Assembly: GCA_963580285.1 (NCBI GenBank)
Contig: OY757010.1
Span: forward strand, 145,748,675 to 145,812,674
Origin: Lucinisca nassula
Lineage: Eukaryota; Mollusca; Bivalvia; Lucinida; Lucinidae
Length of the DNA stretch: 64,000 nucleotides
Direction of reading: 5' to 3'
The translations under genes were made by a program, and so were the position numbers. The notes beneath the pieces were generated by a model that was not told the DNA's origin, searched no databases, and saw only the letters and a list, made by a program, of their open reading frames with translations. How positions within the stretch are numbered: the stretch's first letter is position 1; each line of letters begins with the position of its first letter. Positions 34,850 to 46,583 of this stretch are shown here, one piece after another.

Positions 34850-35150
34850 GAAACACATCACGAAAACACGCCCATATAACTTTGACCCCCTTGAACCCCA
34901 CTTTTATACAGTAAAACTGGGGTTTCCGGGGGTGTACCTTATTTTTCTCATTTCTGCTCTAAAATATAGATTGTGGGTACTCGTTAGAACTGCCTGGATG
35001 AGGCAATTCTAACAAATGCCCACAATCTATATTTTTAGCAGAAATAAGAAAAATATCACAATTTTTCATCATAAATTTTTTGAGCAGAAATAAGAAAAAT
35101 ATCACAATTTTTCATCATAATTTTTTGGGGGGGGGGGGGCGATAAAGGTG
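34850..35150. mobile_element. Hairpin MITE family H plus G run
   Basis: Arms ATAGATTGTGGGTACTCGTT and ACAAATGCCCACAATCTAT around 34968-35032, with GCAGAAATAAGAAAAATATC duplicated at 35038 and 35082, and a G run at 35127-35139. Confidence 0.78.
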
Positions 35151-35461
35151 GCAATGTATTTGTATAGGCGTGTTTGGGTAATGAAGAGTCTTGAAACCTT
35201 TGCAAATATTTTGATGTGCTGCCATGATACTGATTTAACTGTTAACATGGTTTTCTGTGCATTAACAGGTGCAGAGTTCCTGGGAATTCTTGACCCTCAC
35301 TCTTAATGCATGGTGAAAGTCACGTTAAGTGAAAGTTTGAGATGCTGTAAATATTAATGCTTGTAAAATCCTTGAATATTGAAACCATTTTATGTGACTG
35401 TTTAAGTAATTTTATTAGCCTTAATCAAATAGGAGTACCATCTTTCACCTAATAGCTTCAG

Positions 35462-35778
35462 TTTGTTTTATTTGATTTGAGGTTTAACGTCCCCGTCAAC
35501 ACTGTAAAGGTCATTTTGGAGACGTTGCTTCCAATTTTGTGGGACTTTTACCCGACATTGAGATGAAATGACCTCTCAAGCCCTGTCACCCAATGAAACC
35601 AATAGGGTTTATTAGCATGGACGGTCTGCCTCGCACCGCGGTTCCTGGACAGGCTTAGACCCTCAAAGCGGTTTACCAGTACTAGTGTGCGGGCCGGATT
35701 CAGCTCTGTGTGGAAGCATCGTGCAGCCCATATATTTCTTCAAGCCCCTATGGGGGGGGGGGGGGGGGGGGGGGGGGC
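35462..35778 (-). mobile_element. SINE S copy with expanded poly(G) head
   Basis: Full-length minus copy; its C/G-rich head has grown to a G run of about 26 (35752-35777). Confidence 0.88.
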
Positions 35779-35854
35779 TGCCTAATAGCTTCAGACCTGT
35801 CGATTTCTAACTATAGGGGTGTCAGGTTTTGTGTATTGTAAGGTCCACAAAAAT

Positions 35855-36150
35855 AGGAATGGGCTTGGAGAAATAGATTGGGCTGCATGTTGCTGCCACG
35901 CAGTGCTGAAACTGACCACTCAAATCCTGGTAAACCGCTTAGAAGGACTAAGCCAGCCCAGGCAAAGTGGTGTGCATTGGACCATTCATGCATATAAACC
36001 CTATTGGTTTCTTTTGGGCCGCAGGGCTTGAGATGTCATTTCATTTCAGTGTCAGGTAGAAGTCTCACAAAATTAAAAGCAACATCTCCAAAATGACCTA
36101 AAAAGTGTTGACAGGGATGTTATACCTAAAATCAAATAAACAAACAAAAC
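35855..36150 (+). mobile_element. SINE S copy
   Basis: GGGCTTGGAGAAATAGATTG to AAATCAAATAAACAAACAAA; diverged. With the copy at 35462 it forms a tail-out inverted pair. Confidence 0.85.
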
Positions 36151-36374
36151 ATTAAGCAAACAGTATAAACCCATATCCGCTGCCACATGTGGCATCTGAT
36201 CTGGGTCTACACTGTTTGCCCATCTCCCAGATATGGCCCTTGGCATATGCCGGTAAATATGGTATAGGTCAATGACATGTTCTGTTCAAAATTAAGTTCA
36301 ATAATTACATGATTTAGGTGCTACAACTTTTACAATGTTAATAGTGGTAGTAATATTCAGTTTCGTTTTTGCAG

Positions 36375-36578
36375 GTGTTCATTCATGTTTTGTATGTAAG
36401 AAGTCCGATAATGGAACCCAGAAGTGTAGTGTTGCACATTGTGGCAAATTCTATCATACAGACTGTGTAAAACAATTTCCGCAGGCACGTGTGGAGGGGA
36501 AGGGTATCACGTGCCCACTACATCTATGTCATACATGTCTAGCCGGTAATCTCAAGTCCTCAGCAAAGGCAAATCATG
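36375..36578 (+). CDS. NSD: NSD exon 5 of window: PHD finger 2, start of PHD 3
   Basis: 204 bases from acceptor cgtttttgcag to donor gtaaga; phase 1 in, phase 1 out. Visible ligands are CFVC, C-x4-C in KCSVAHC, YHTDC and CPLH, the NSD PHD2 pattern with histidine in the last ligand pair. CHTC then opens PHD3, completed in the next exon. The preceding intron is about 14 kb and contains the 3-kb tandem array at 22977 and the mariner/DIRS nest. The reading frame is intact and strongly family-like. Confidence 0.95.
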
Positions 36579-36602
36579 GTAAGAAGCAAGGATAAGTATA
36601 TA

Positions 36603-36786
36603 CAGTAAAACCCAATATTAAGACCACCTTTGGGACTGTTCAAAAGTGGTCCCAAAAGTGGTCTCTGACCATATGGCACTGTATGGAGAAAGCCCAAAGA
36701 ATACATGTAACTGAAACTTTCTAAATAATCTTTTTAAAGCAGAATTTGTCTCAATTTTTTGTGGTCTTAATAGCGGAATTTTACTG
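36603..36786. mobile_element. MITE family K (CAGTAAAA ends), TA site
   Basis: CAGTAAAACCCAATATTAAG at the left and CTTAATAGCGGAATTTTACTG at the right (last 20 bases), with TA on the left. Internal CTTTGGGACTGTTCAAAAG foldback. Other copies: 40707-40911, 51156-51349, 60349-61353. Confidence 0.85.
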
Positions 36787-36897
36787 TCCAGTCGATTTTC
36801 AGTAACTTGAACACCTCTTGGACCATGAAAATTTGTTTGAGATGGTGGTAGTTGTAACGATTAAGGGTTAATCATAGTGCCAGGTCATGAGGCATAT

Positions 36898-36962
36898 TGA
36901 TAGCTGTGTGTACTCATTAGAATGACCTCATTGAGGCAATTTTAATGAGTGCACACAGCGTA
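36898..36962. repeat. Hairpin of family H type
   Basis: GCTGTGTGTACTCATTAGAA pairs with the complement ending GCACACAGC. Confidence 0.8.
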
Positions 36963-37072
36963 CCTTTTCAACATATTAGAAAAAAACAACAAAAAACATA
37001 TTATCCCAAACACATATATGGCTATGTTGGGTTTTGGGAAATACTCACAAGGAACCCAAGAACTAGTTTGAA

Positions 37073-37330
37073 TTACCCATTGTGTACCGGAAACCCCAAA
37101 ACGGGTACCCTGGCAAACAGTGTAGGCCTAGATCAGATGCCGCAAAACGGTGTCAAATCATGGCCTACACTATTTTGCAAAAAGTTCAGCCATTTTTAAT
37201 TTGCAAAAAGTTCAGCCATTTTTTTTTCCAAATAAATTTTAAAGAGTACACAACCTGTCACCATTAAATTTCGAAATGGACTCTTACCATATAAGGAAGA
37301 AGATTCCATTTGGTACAAAAAGGGTTAAAC
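37073..37330. mobile_element. MITE family M relative
   Basis: ACCCATTGTGTACCGGAAAC, GGCAAACAGTGTAGGCC; contains a duplicated TTTGCAAAAAGTTCAGCC (37173 and 37200). Confidence 0.6.
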
Positions 37331-37930
37331 AAACTGTGTTTGGCATATATTTTGAAACAAACATTGGTGAAATATACATGCATGTATAATCACTAGTAAC
37401 TGTGTCAGCCTGGGCAAGGTAATACCAACAATACAGTTAAATTAATGAACAAAGTAACATTAAATCACAGCTTTTATCGCATATATTTGCCTGTTTTTTG
37501 GCTTGCCAGTACAAATGGACAGGGCAGGTTAATGCACTATCCCAGGCATAGACAGCCGGCCTTGTTGGCTTTATTGGAGGCATGTCTGGCTGGTGAGCAG
37601 AATGTTGCCGGATTGGTCCCTGCTGGTCAAGTTCTGCTTTAATAGGGTATGTTCTTTGGGTATTTCAAGATTTTGCCATGTTCTTGAAAGGACCATAAAG
37701 ATGGAGGGAAAAAATATTGATTTCCTGAGGCCCACATGATTCTAGGTACATCAACATCGCATTAGGAGCCATTTGTTTTAAACTTAGCATATAGGCTAAA
37801 TATTTTTGCTGAAAAGTGTGTGTAGCTTTTGCATTTGCAGATGAACAGTTAACATTTTGACCACTAACAAGCTCAGTCAACAAACAATGCAATGAAACAT
37901 GCATCCAGAAGGGTATTGTTCAATGTCTGA
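37331..37930. other. Intron with one partial MITE
   Basis: 37790-37900 shares the GACCACTAACAAGCTC end of the family at 39952 and 62254. 37555-37625 loosely resembles a tRNA-derived SINE head but lacks convincing boxes. Nothing else recognised. Confidence 0.45.
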
Positions 37931-38424
37931 CAGTGACTTAAATGCATTACTACTAGATAGTCATGGCTGTGAAACATATGTTTAATTGATAATCAGGAAT
38001 AGCAGGTAGCGGAGGCCTGACACAAGCATTTGTACTCGGAGATCCTTACATGGAAAGATCATACTTTTGATGTATACTGGTGTTGGTATAATTACCTTAT
38101 ATTGATTGCTGTGTGTTAAGGGGAATGGATACATGCTGTGTTTTTTTTAGAGGAATGGATACACCATAAAGGGAGGTAACTACCGAAAATATTTTTTTTC
38201 TCCCGTACTCTTAAAGGAAAGAATTTGCTCCTAGGAGCATTCTTTTTTTTAAGGGTACACCCCTTTTCAAAGTGGATCTGCCCGTAAAGAAGGGACTCAC
38301 TTTACGGGAAAGCAAACAGGAAGTTCAAAAATGTTGTCTCCCTTGTGAAGAAACAACAACCAAAAAAAAAAATGACAGAAAATATCGAATCCCCTTACGT
38401 GCTGTAAATTGCTGATCATACCGT

Positions 38425-38640
38425 AAAAATCCAAAAAAATGGACACCTTGAGGACTTGCTGAAGTCCCCTCTCCTAACATATTAACAAATTTGTTGCACG
38501 ATCCTGCAAGGTGTCCAAATGGTACAAACGGAATGGCAAACCGTGTAGACCCTGATCAGACTGCTGCTGAAGGAGCAGTCTGATCTGGGTCTGCACTGTT
38601 TGCTTAGACATATCCATCCCAATAATAGGTTCATTATGGT
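38425..38640. mobile_element. Hairpin MITE of the 5650 family
   Basis: GGACACCTTGAGGACTTGCT start, GCAAGGTGTCC inner complement, and the perfect hairpin GACTGCTGCTGAAGGAGCAGTC with GTAGACC/GGGTCTGC arms (38546-38606). Confidence 0.78.
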
Positions 38641-38655
38641 AACTTTTCTTTTCAG

Positions 38656-38835
38656 GTCGTTTATTACGATGTGTCCGATGTCCAACAGCCTACCATGTTG
38701 GAGACTTCTGTATTGCAGCAGGTAGCATCAACCTTACAGGTTTCAACATCGTTTGTGCCAGACATTTTCAGCCTATACACACACAGAAACACCATACGCA
38801 TGTTAATGTTAGCTGGTGTTTTGATTGCAATAAAG
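38656..38835 (+). CDS. NSD: NSD exon 6 of window: PHD finger 3, start of PHD 4
   Basis: 180 bases from acceptor cttttcag to donor gtattt; phase 1 in and out. It contains CVRCPTAYHVGDFC and CARH, completing PHD3, then HVNVSWCFDC, the first ligands of PHD4. The HVNVSWCF string is a hallmark of NSD proteins just before the last PHD finger of the cluster. A hairpin MITE of the 5650 family ends about 20 bases before the acceptor, so its tail probably lies at the branch-point/polypyrimidine region. Confidence 0.95.
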
Positions 38836-38879
38836 GTATTTATTTTTTACTCTGCAGTGAAATCAATGCATGACTGAAA

Positions 38880-39590
38880 AAATTAAAAATGATATTTCAC
38901 AGTGCGAAAAATAACATGACCTTGTTATTTTCACAGTAGAGGCTTAGACTACATTTTCTCGCCAAAATTCATATGTTATGGATTAAAATAATACTGTAAA
39001 ATACCTTGAAAAGCACTCTTTGAATTGTAAAAATGCTGTATTCAAAATGGCGATCAGTTTATGTTTTGAAACTGACAGTTGTGACGTCATAGCCAGGTCA
39101 AAATTATGATGTACAATACGATTGATCAATTACCTTAAATATCCGCATAAAATTATAAAATGTAAAGAAAAGTTACTTTTTTGAAGGATACCAAAAATAT
39201 TTCAACTCGTGTTGAAAACATCTGAATTTTCACTTGTGCTTCGCACTCGTGAAAATTTGGATGTTTTCAACACACTCGATGAAATATTTTTGATGTCGAG
39301 CGCAAAAAAGTAAATATCCTCTAAATATATATGTTTACTTTCATGTTTATGAATTTACTCAATTCATTTCGTGGGAGGTTGGGTCGTGTGAAGGTGCTGT
39401 GAAGCCTTGAGTGCCGAGGCATTCTATTGCTTTTGCTTCAGTAGGGCAAGGCAAGGGCCTGTTTTGCTTGCAGTAGGTGCAAGATTGTTGGGAGGGGTTG
39501 CTTGAGGAATCAGCCATTGACCCACAGGCTTTTGTCAGTTTCTGTGTGGTTGGATTCATTGCGATCTCATTAAGTACTGTTGAACTACTT
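38880..39590. other. Intron with a foldback
   Basis: 39187-39297 is a 110-base foldback: AAATATTTCAACTCGTGTTG pairs with CAACACACTCGATGAAATATTT, and GAATTTTCAC with GTGAAAATT. The rest shows no gene. Confidence 0.65.
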
Positions 39591-39800
39591 AGAGGGTCTA
39601 AGCCTGTCAGTGAACAGTGAAAGTAACCTTAGCTCCTGACTAGGCCGTAAAACCAGGTGCTGCACATGTGAGACGCCAAGTTCTGCAATGGAAGGTCTGG
39701 TGTTTTTATCCTGGTATTCCAGTTTTCGTTCTCCCACCTCTAATTAAAAATCAGCTAAGGGTAAGTGAAATAATCTTGAAAGGGCCATACCCCCCCCCCC
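39590..39800 (+). mobile_element. SINE-like repeat, family T
   Basis: AGTTCTGCAATGGAAGGTC, TATTCCAGTTTTCGTTCTCC and AATAATCTTGAAAGGG shared with 21420 and 62941; followed by C- and A-rich low complexity. Confidence 0.5.
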
Positions 39801-39951
39801 CCCACCACCAAAAAAAAAAAATGACCACAACACACACACCCAGCCCATTGAAAGATGTAAGGGGTGGTTAGTGACATGAAGATGGTGTGTATCTAATGAC
39901 AAAGGGGTGGTTGTTTAGGACAAATATGTCGTGTTAAATCTTACACCATCT

Positions 39952-40191
39952 GGGGCCGCTTGTTCTAAACTAATGATGTGGTTAGTTACCGTATCATTAA
40001 ATCTTTGATCATTTAATATGGCAAATATGCTAATATTTTTGCTGAGAAAATGTTAGCAGCTAAAAGCTGCTCACATTTTTTCAGCAAAAATACCACTTTA
40101 TTACATATTGTACTTTAATACTAGAACACTTAACAATTTGACCACTAACAAGCTCGTTGAGCTTACAATGCTTTGAACAACTGGACCTTGG
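39952..40191. mobile_element. Foldback MITE family G
   Basis: GCCGCTTGTTCTAAACTAA versus TTTGAACAACTGG ends; central hairpin TATTTTTGCTGAGAAAATG / CATTTTTTCAGCAAAAATA. Confidence 0.75.
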
Positions 40192-40397
40192 TTGTCCAAA
40201 TAGTTTACTGTCAAACAAAATCTGCTGCATTTGTTTATCCACTTTCATACTGTTTTGCTCATTCTCTTCTGTCCCATTCTTCATCTTCTATTGGACTGCC
40301 TCAGCATTTCTTTGGAGACAGTACAGAAAATAGCTATAAAGATTGATGTGCCATAATAACTAATTGAATACAACTGAACCATAATTATGTACAGTTT

Positions 40398-40697
40398 TGT
40401 TTTGTTTGATTTGAGGTTTAACGTCCCCATCAGCACTGTAAAGGTCATTGCTGGAGACGTTGCTTCCAATTTTGTTGGACTTTTACCCGACATTGAGATG
40501 AAATGACATCTCAAGCCCTGTCGCCCAATGAAACCATTAGGGTTTATAAGCATGGACGGGCCGACTCGCACCACTTTGCCTGGGCAGGTTTAGATCCTTT
40601 AAGCGGTTTACCAGTACTTGTGTGCGGGTCGGTTTCAGCTCTGCGTGGAAGCATCATGCAGCCCATATATTTCTTCAAGCCCCGATGGGCGGGGGCT
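40398..40697 (-). mobile_element. SINE S copy
   Basis: Full-length minus copy from the TTTTGTTTGATTTGAGG tail complement to CCCCGATGGGCGGGGGC. Confidence 0.9.
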
Positions 40698-40706
40698 TGC
40701 CATATA

Positions 40707-40911
40707 CAGTGAAATCCGCTATTAAGACCACCTAAAATTAAGACTAATTCTGCTTTAAAAAGCTTATTTAGAAGGTTGCAGTTATTCTTTCTGCATGTTT
40801 TCTAAACACAATGTTCTCTGGTCAAGGACAACCTTTGGCACTGTTCAAAAGTGGTCTTAAAGACCACTTTTGAACAGTCCCAAAGGTGGTTTTAATATAA
40901 GAATTTTACTG
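40707..40911. mobile_element. MITE family K copy
   Basis: CAGTGAAATCCGCTATTAAG and TTAATATAAGAATTTTACTG with TA on both sides. Internal perfect palindrome around GTGGTCTTAAAGACCAC. Confidence 0.88.
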
Positions 40912-40969
40912 TATGTGTATTACTTTGTTATTATGTAAGCCTTAACATACATCTGATATTGAATTTGAG

Positions 40970-41058
40970 CCCCAGCCATCTAGGCTTGGAGAAATAGATT
41001 GGGCTACATAGTGCTTCCACCAGAGCTGAAACCGACCAGACATGAATACTGGTAAATA
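40970..41058 (+). mobile_element. SINE S head fragment
   Basis: First ~90 bases of the SINE only (GGCTTGGAGAAATAGATTGG). Confidence 0.8.
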
Positions 41059-41273
41059 AGGTTTACCCCTGTAAACCCCAGTTTTACTATATAAAATTTG
41101 GGTTCAACGGGGTCAAAATTATATAGGCGTGTTTTCGTGATGGGGTTGGTCACTTGAACAAACTGATGACCAAACAAATTTGTGGCAGGTTCAACCACTA
41201 GCATTGACTGATTGAGTCATGGCTGTGTCGCGAGACATTTTGCTCCTCTCAGCTCATATTATACTCTCCTTTT

Positions 41274-42352
<1,079 letters not shown>

Positions 42353-42559
42353 TATACCCCCGGAATACGAAGTATGCTATGGGGGTATATATTTTTCGTC
42401 CTGCCATTCATCTGTTAGTGGGTTTCAAAACCTGTACAGTTGATACTAATGAGGTTTATTCCGTAAATTTTGGCGTTGTGGGGTTAAAAAATGTGATGTG
42501 GGGTTTAGTAAAAATGTGATATGGGGTTTAGTGGCTGTACAAATCTACATTGTGGGGTT

Positions 42560-42850
42560 TTCATTACGATAACTCACCCGTGCGACATAGTGCATTTTTC
42601 ACATCTCCAAAATGACTACTTTTCTGATGAAAATCCTTGATATTTTTCTTATAAATGCTCATGACATAGGTTGTGTGTGCTCGTTAGAACCGCCTCATTG
42701 AGGCGGTTCTAACGAGTACCCACAACCTATGTCATGGAGCAGAAATAAGAAAAATAATGAATACCCCCGTAAACCCCAGTTTTCTCTATATAAAGTGGGG
42801 TGTAGGGGGGTCTTCATTTCACGGACTTGTTCACGTGATGTAGTCTCCAT
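42560..42850. mobile_element. Hairpin MITE family H, good copy
   Basis: The perfect 35-base-arm foldback at 42656-42740 includes CATAGGTTGTG and GAACCGCCTCATTGAGGCGG. Flanks ATTACGATAACTCACCCGTG and GGACTTGTTCACGTGATG. Confidence 0.85.
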
Positions 42851-42930
42851 AGAGTTTACATGGGGATCCCCAGAATGTACGTCTCGTCAACAGTTTGGTT
42901 AAAGTTTTGCATTAAAGTTTCTAAGAGATT

Positions 42931-43352
42931 ATAAGAATCTTATATGGGTGTGAGGGGTGGATGGAAAAATCCGTCCCGAGGGTCACTGTCCGGCATCACG
43001 AGGCTTGCCGAGTGATGCCGGACAGTGATCCCGAGGGACGGATTTTTCTATCCACCCCTCACACCCATAAAGGATTCTTTTTCTTGCATACCTTCATTTT
43101 TAGCGCAGATGTTTAATGCTGCAGTCACTTCGGTTCCAACGTCCGCCATATTGTGATGCCACTACAGGAATGGTTAGTGACGTCACGTAACGTGCATGAC
43201 GTAAACCTTAACGACGGAGCATACGAGGTCGTATTCAACCAGTACATTTATCAAACACGCGGGAATATTCGATTTTGGGTCGGAACACCAGGGTCAGAAC
43301 ATAAATTTCTATCCCAGGGTAAAATCACGGATTTCCTTGTCTGGTGTGCAAG
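42931..43352. mobile_element. ~420-bp insert with long foldback
   Basis: 42940-43080 folds into a ~60-base-arm hairpin (GTGAGGGGTGGATGGAAAAA with its complement; GTCACTGTCCGGCATCAC with its complement). The family D sequence is continuous on both sides (CTAAGAGATT / GTATCTTCTGAACC) and appears uninterrupted at 52375-52395. No TIR resolved. Confidence 0.75.
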
Positions 43353-44308
43353 AATGTATCTTCTGAACCCTTTGATAGATTTAGTTGATACTTACACTGA
43401 AGTTACATAATGGTTTAAAGATTTCATTGATATATGCCCCAACCCCACAGTGACTTTGGGGTCAAGGTCACAGACTTAAAAATTTTACATTGGGTTAAAG
43501 ATTTATGACAAAGTTTATAGATGCCTGTATGTTCTAAACTCTAAGACAAATTCAGTTGATACTTGCATCAATGTTGCATACCAGTCCAAAGATTTCGTGA
43601 TGTATGTCCCTTCCCCCATCCGTGGGGACCTTAACCTCAAGTGACAAAAATTTTACATTTGGTTAAAGTTTTATGACAGAGTTTATAGATGCCTGTATGT
43701 TCTAAACTCTAAGACAAATTCAGTTGATATTTGCATCAATGTTGCATACCAGTCCAAAGATTTCATTGCATACCCCACCATGCTGCTTCAGTAACATTGA
43801 TGCCTCCACCTCTTCAGTAACTTTGATGCCCTCACTGCCTTGGTCCATTTAGAAATTTTATGTTTGGTTAAGCTTTTACAAGCACATTTATAGATTCTTA
43901 TAGCTTTTTGACTTCTTCATTCATATTACATACAAGCTCGAAAGATATATCAGAGGGTGGCACTGGCTGGGGGTATACGTGGCCCACTGGTCCCTTGCTC
44001 TAGTAAATTTATCTTTTGATCAGTTGGACGCTTAAAATCCAAAAAGAGTGTTGACGCATCATGAAACACGAAATCATCATCATCCTGATTGTTTATATAA
44101 TGTGTGCTGAAGACCCTTTTTGAGATGTGGTTTTCTCTTATGAAGACTCAAGCTTGGATGGATAAATTTGCCGACTGATTTTGGATAAATATTGCTTGAC
44201 TATAGCATAAGCTTTTGCTTGATCATAGAATAAGCTTCTTAACCCTTTGCATGCTGGGTATTTTTATCAGCAGCCAACATTTTGAAATATTCTTCTTATT
44301 TGTTCCTG

Positions 44309-44381
44309 AAAACAGGATTTGACATTTCATGCAAATTGTCTCCATAGGAGACAATTTGCAGAGATGTCAAGTCCTGTTTTC
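44309..44381. repeat. Perfect foldback upstream of exon 8
   Basis: AACAGGATTTGACATTTCAT and ATGTCAAGTCCTGTT arms around GCAAATTGTCTCC/GGAGACAATTTGC. Confidence 0.88.
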
Positions 44382-44529
44382 TGCGAAAATATCAACAACT
44401 TGTCATATGCTGAATAAGCCCTGTGTCTGGTAATGGTTAAAAAAAAAGAAGAAAAAATGGTATAGATCTTCCCTGTAATCATAACCTTAGTCTTGAAATT
44501 GCTCAGAATTTTTTTTGTGTGTGTTTTAG

Positions 44530-44658
44530 ATGGTGGCCTGGTGAGATCTGTCACCCGAGAAATGTCCCACTTAACATCCAAGAGAAGGCTCACCAAGTTG
44601 GAGAATTTCCTGTACATTTTCTAGGCTCCCATGACTACTTCTGGTTACATCAGGGCAG
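44530..44658 (+). CDS. NSD: NSD exon 8 of window: PWWP core
   Basis: 129 bases from acceptor gtgttttag to donor gtgagt; phase 2 in and out. It carries [13 protein letters not shown] (the PWWP motif itself) and [18 protein letters not shown], the aromatic-rich middle of the barrel that forms the methyl-lysine pocket in this family. A 70-base perfect foldback (44309-44381) sits about 150 bases upstream in the intron. Confidence 0.96.
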
Positions 44659-44759
44659 GTGAGTACATGAAACCAGATCATGAAGGAACCTTTTTATACC
44701 CGCATAAGATAAGATTTTTGTTTTGTTTGTTTTGGAGTTACAACGGCCCAGTCAAAACC

Positions 44760-45074
44760 GGCCCCGATAGCTCAGTTGGTAGAGTGTCCGCTCCGGGGAA
44801 CGGGAGGTCTGGGGTTCGACCCCGGGCCGCGACATACCAAAGTCGTTAAAAATGGTACTAGCTGCTCCTCGTTTGGCACTCAGATTTACGGGGTAGAGCT
44901 AGGACTGGTCGATCCAGTGTCAGGATAATGTGACTGGGTGTGGTATCATGTAATGTGTCTGGGACATGATACTTCAGTGAGGCAGCACTATAAATGTGAG
45001 CATTGAGCTCCCTGTCGCAACCAGACACCGTCGTGATATGACTGAAAAATTGTTGAAAGCGACGTTAAACCCGA

Positions 45075-45144
<70 letters not shown>

Positions 45145-45152
45145 ACACACAC
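44760..45152 (+). mobile_element. tRNA-derived SINE with Nin-DC-like domain and (CA)n tail
   Basis: A box TAGCTCAGTTGGTAGAGTG, B box GGTTCGACCCC. The central GCTCCTCGTTTGGCACTCAG, TTACGGGGTAGAGCTAGGAC region and the end AATTGTTGAAAGCGACGTTA are as in mollusc Nin-DC/RUDI-type SINEs. A 17-bp target duplication (44743-44759, 45153-45169; one mismatch, core ACGGCCCAGTCAA) brackets it. Not a functional tRNA gene. Confidence 0.88.
45079..45152. repeat. (CA)n microsatellite
   Basis: About 36 CA units with one TA change; grew from the SINE tail. Confidence 0.95.
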
Positions 45153-45540
45153 ACGGCCCAGTCAACACCCTTAGGTCATTTTTGAGCCGGTTCAGTTTAC
45201 CTAGCCACACTTTTACTGGGCAGGCTTCTACGTAAGCAGTTAACCAGTACAGTGCACATTCTTTCGCCAGAAACTGACAACTGCCCTTCTTGAATCAGCG
45301 GAAGGGAGAGAATTACGGTAGAAAAGATTTCATGATCAATGTCCATGAAAGAATGTTTCCGACCCCGGCAGGTATCAAACCAGCATCCTCCTGATCACCA
45401 GTCAGACCCGCATCCAACTGAGCTACCAAGGCTGGCTCCAGATAAGGTAGAGTAAGTGATAATTTTTTCTCATTGTGCTTCGGGGAGCTTATAGTTACCG
45501 CTTCATCTGTCTCACCTCTGTCAGTCTGTCTATCCATCAG

Positions 45541-45990
45541 TCACACTTTTGTTTGGAGCATATCGCTAAAAGTATTAAAGGTAATTAAGTGAAACTTGAT
45601 ACACTGATAGAGGGACATGAGGGGAATCGCATAATACAATTGCCATAACCCTATCACCAGTATTTATGGAGTTACTTCCCTTAATTTTTGCATTAAAAAG
45701 CTTGTCCAGAGCATATCTCTGAAAATATAGAAGGGAATTAAATGAAGCTTGATACATTGATAGGCGGCCGTCAGAGGAAGTGCAGAGTGCAAGAACTGTA
45801 ACTCTATTACAAGTAATTACAGAGTTATTTATCTCTCTAATTTTGCAATATTAAGCTTGTCCGGAGCTTATCTCTAAAAATATTGAAGATAAATAAATGA
45901 AACTTGATACAGTGATTGAGCGCTATGAAGGGGATTGCAGAATGCAAGAAATCCTTGAAGATTATACAGATTTAAAGTACACATATCTAT
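45541..45990. repeat. Tandem repeat, ~150-bp unit, three copies
   Basis: Units with AGCATATCGCTAAAAGTATT, GAAACTTGATACACTGATAG and GAGTTACTTCCCTTAATTTT; third unit diverged. Likely core of another HINE-like element. Confidence 0.8.
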
Positions 45991-46103
45991 TGCATAACAA
46001 AATTCATTGTGCTACTCAGAGCTATATATGTAGACCAGGGGCCATTTATTCAGAACTAACGACGTCATTAGTTAACATATCGTTAAAACTTCGATCATTT
46101 AAT

Positions 46104-46482
46104 GTGTGTTCTAAGTGGTTTACCAGTTCTAACGTTGACAATAGGTGTTCTAAGTGGTTTACCAGGACTCACATTGACATTAGGTGTTCTAAGCCGTTTA
46201 CCAGTACTCATGTTGACAATAGGTGTTCTAAGCAGTTTACCAGTACCGATACTGGCAATAGGTGTTCTAAGCAGTTTACCAGTACCAATGCTGGCAATAG
46301 GTGTTCTAAGCAGTTTACCAGTACCAATGCTGGCAATAGGTGTTCTAAGCAGTTTACCAGTACCAATGCTGGCAATAGGTGTTCTAAGCAGTTTACCAGT
46401 ACCAATGCTGGCAATAGGTGTTCTAAGCAGTTTACAAGTACCAATGCTGGCAATAGGTGTTCTAAGCAGTTTATCAGGACTC
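46104..46482. repeat. 39-bp minisatellite, ~10 copies
   Basis: Unit GGTGTTCTAAGCAGTTTACC + AGTACCAATGCTGGCAATA; because 39 is divisible by 3, several frames stay open and give spurious 80-200-residue ORFs. Homogeneous in the middle, diverged at the left. Confidence 0.95.
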
Positions 46483-46495
46483 CATGTAAGTCATG

Positions 46496-46583
46496 AGCAG
46501 TCTGATCTGGGTCTGCAGTGTTTGCTTAGGCCTGTCTGTTCCAATACTTAGGAGCATTACGGTAGTTTGTTGTTTTCTTTCAG
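46496..46583. repeat. Fragment of the 5650-family MITE
   Basis: GAGCAGTCTGATCTGGGTCT and CAATACTTAGGAGCATTACG; ends at the exon 9 acceptor. Confidence 0.7.

Larger units (their letters stand above)
42353..44004 (+). mobile_element. HINE-like tandem element, family D, interrupted twice
   Basis: The 5' hairpin TATACCCCCGGAATACGAAG / GCTATGGGGGTATA follows a T run. Units of ~145-190 bp contain CTCTAAGACAAATTCAGTTG and GTCAAGGTCACAGACTTA. The 3' end is GGGGGTATACGTGGCCCAC and TTGCTCTAGT. Interrupted by a family H MITE (about 42560-42850) and a hairpin insert (42931-43352). Same family as 52199-60279. Confidence 0.83.
44706..45447 (-). mobile_element. tRNA-derived SINE (family R2), split by another SINE
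   Basis: The minus-strand head at about 45447-45375 has A box TAGCTCAGTTGG and B box GGTTTGATACC. The body shares GCCTGCCCAG, GTTAACTGCTTACG-type and GGTCATTTTTGAG segments with SINE S. The tail reads GTTGACTGGGCCGTTG and a CAAAA-rich end. Interrupted by the SINE at 44760-45152. Confidence 0.78.

Noticed and set aside
37445..37642. 65-residue ORF and loose tRNA-SINE-like segment
   Set aside because: No homology, no clear boxes, no splice context.
44760..44832. tRNA gene
   Set aside because: A and B boxes are present, but the sequence runs straight into a SINE body and is bracketed by target duplications; it is a SINE head.
44974..45235. Open frames rich in Cys-Val or His-Thr
   Set aside because: They read through the CA microsatellite on both strands.
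45897..46551. Open frames of 81-199 residues in three frames
   Set aside because: They are translations of a 39-bp minisatellite whose unit length is divisible by three.
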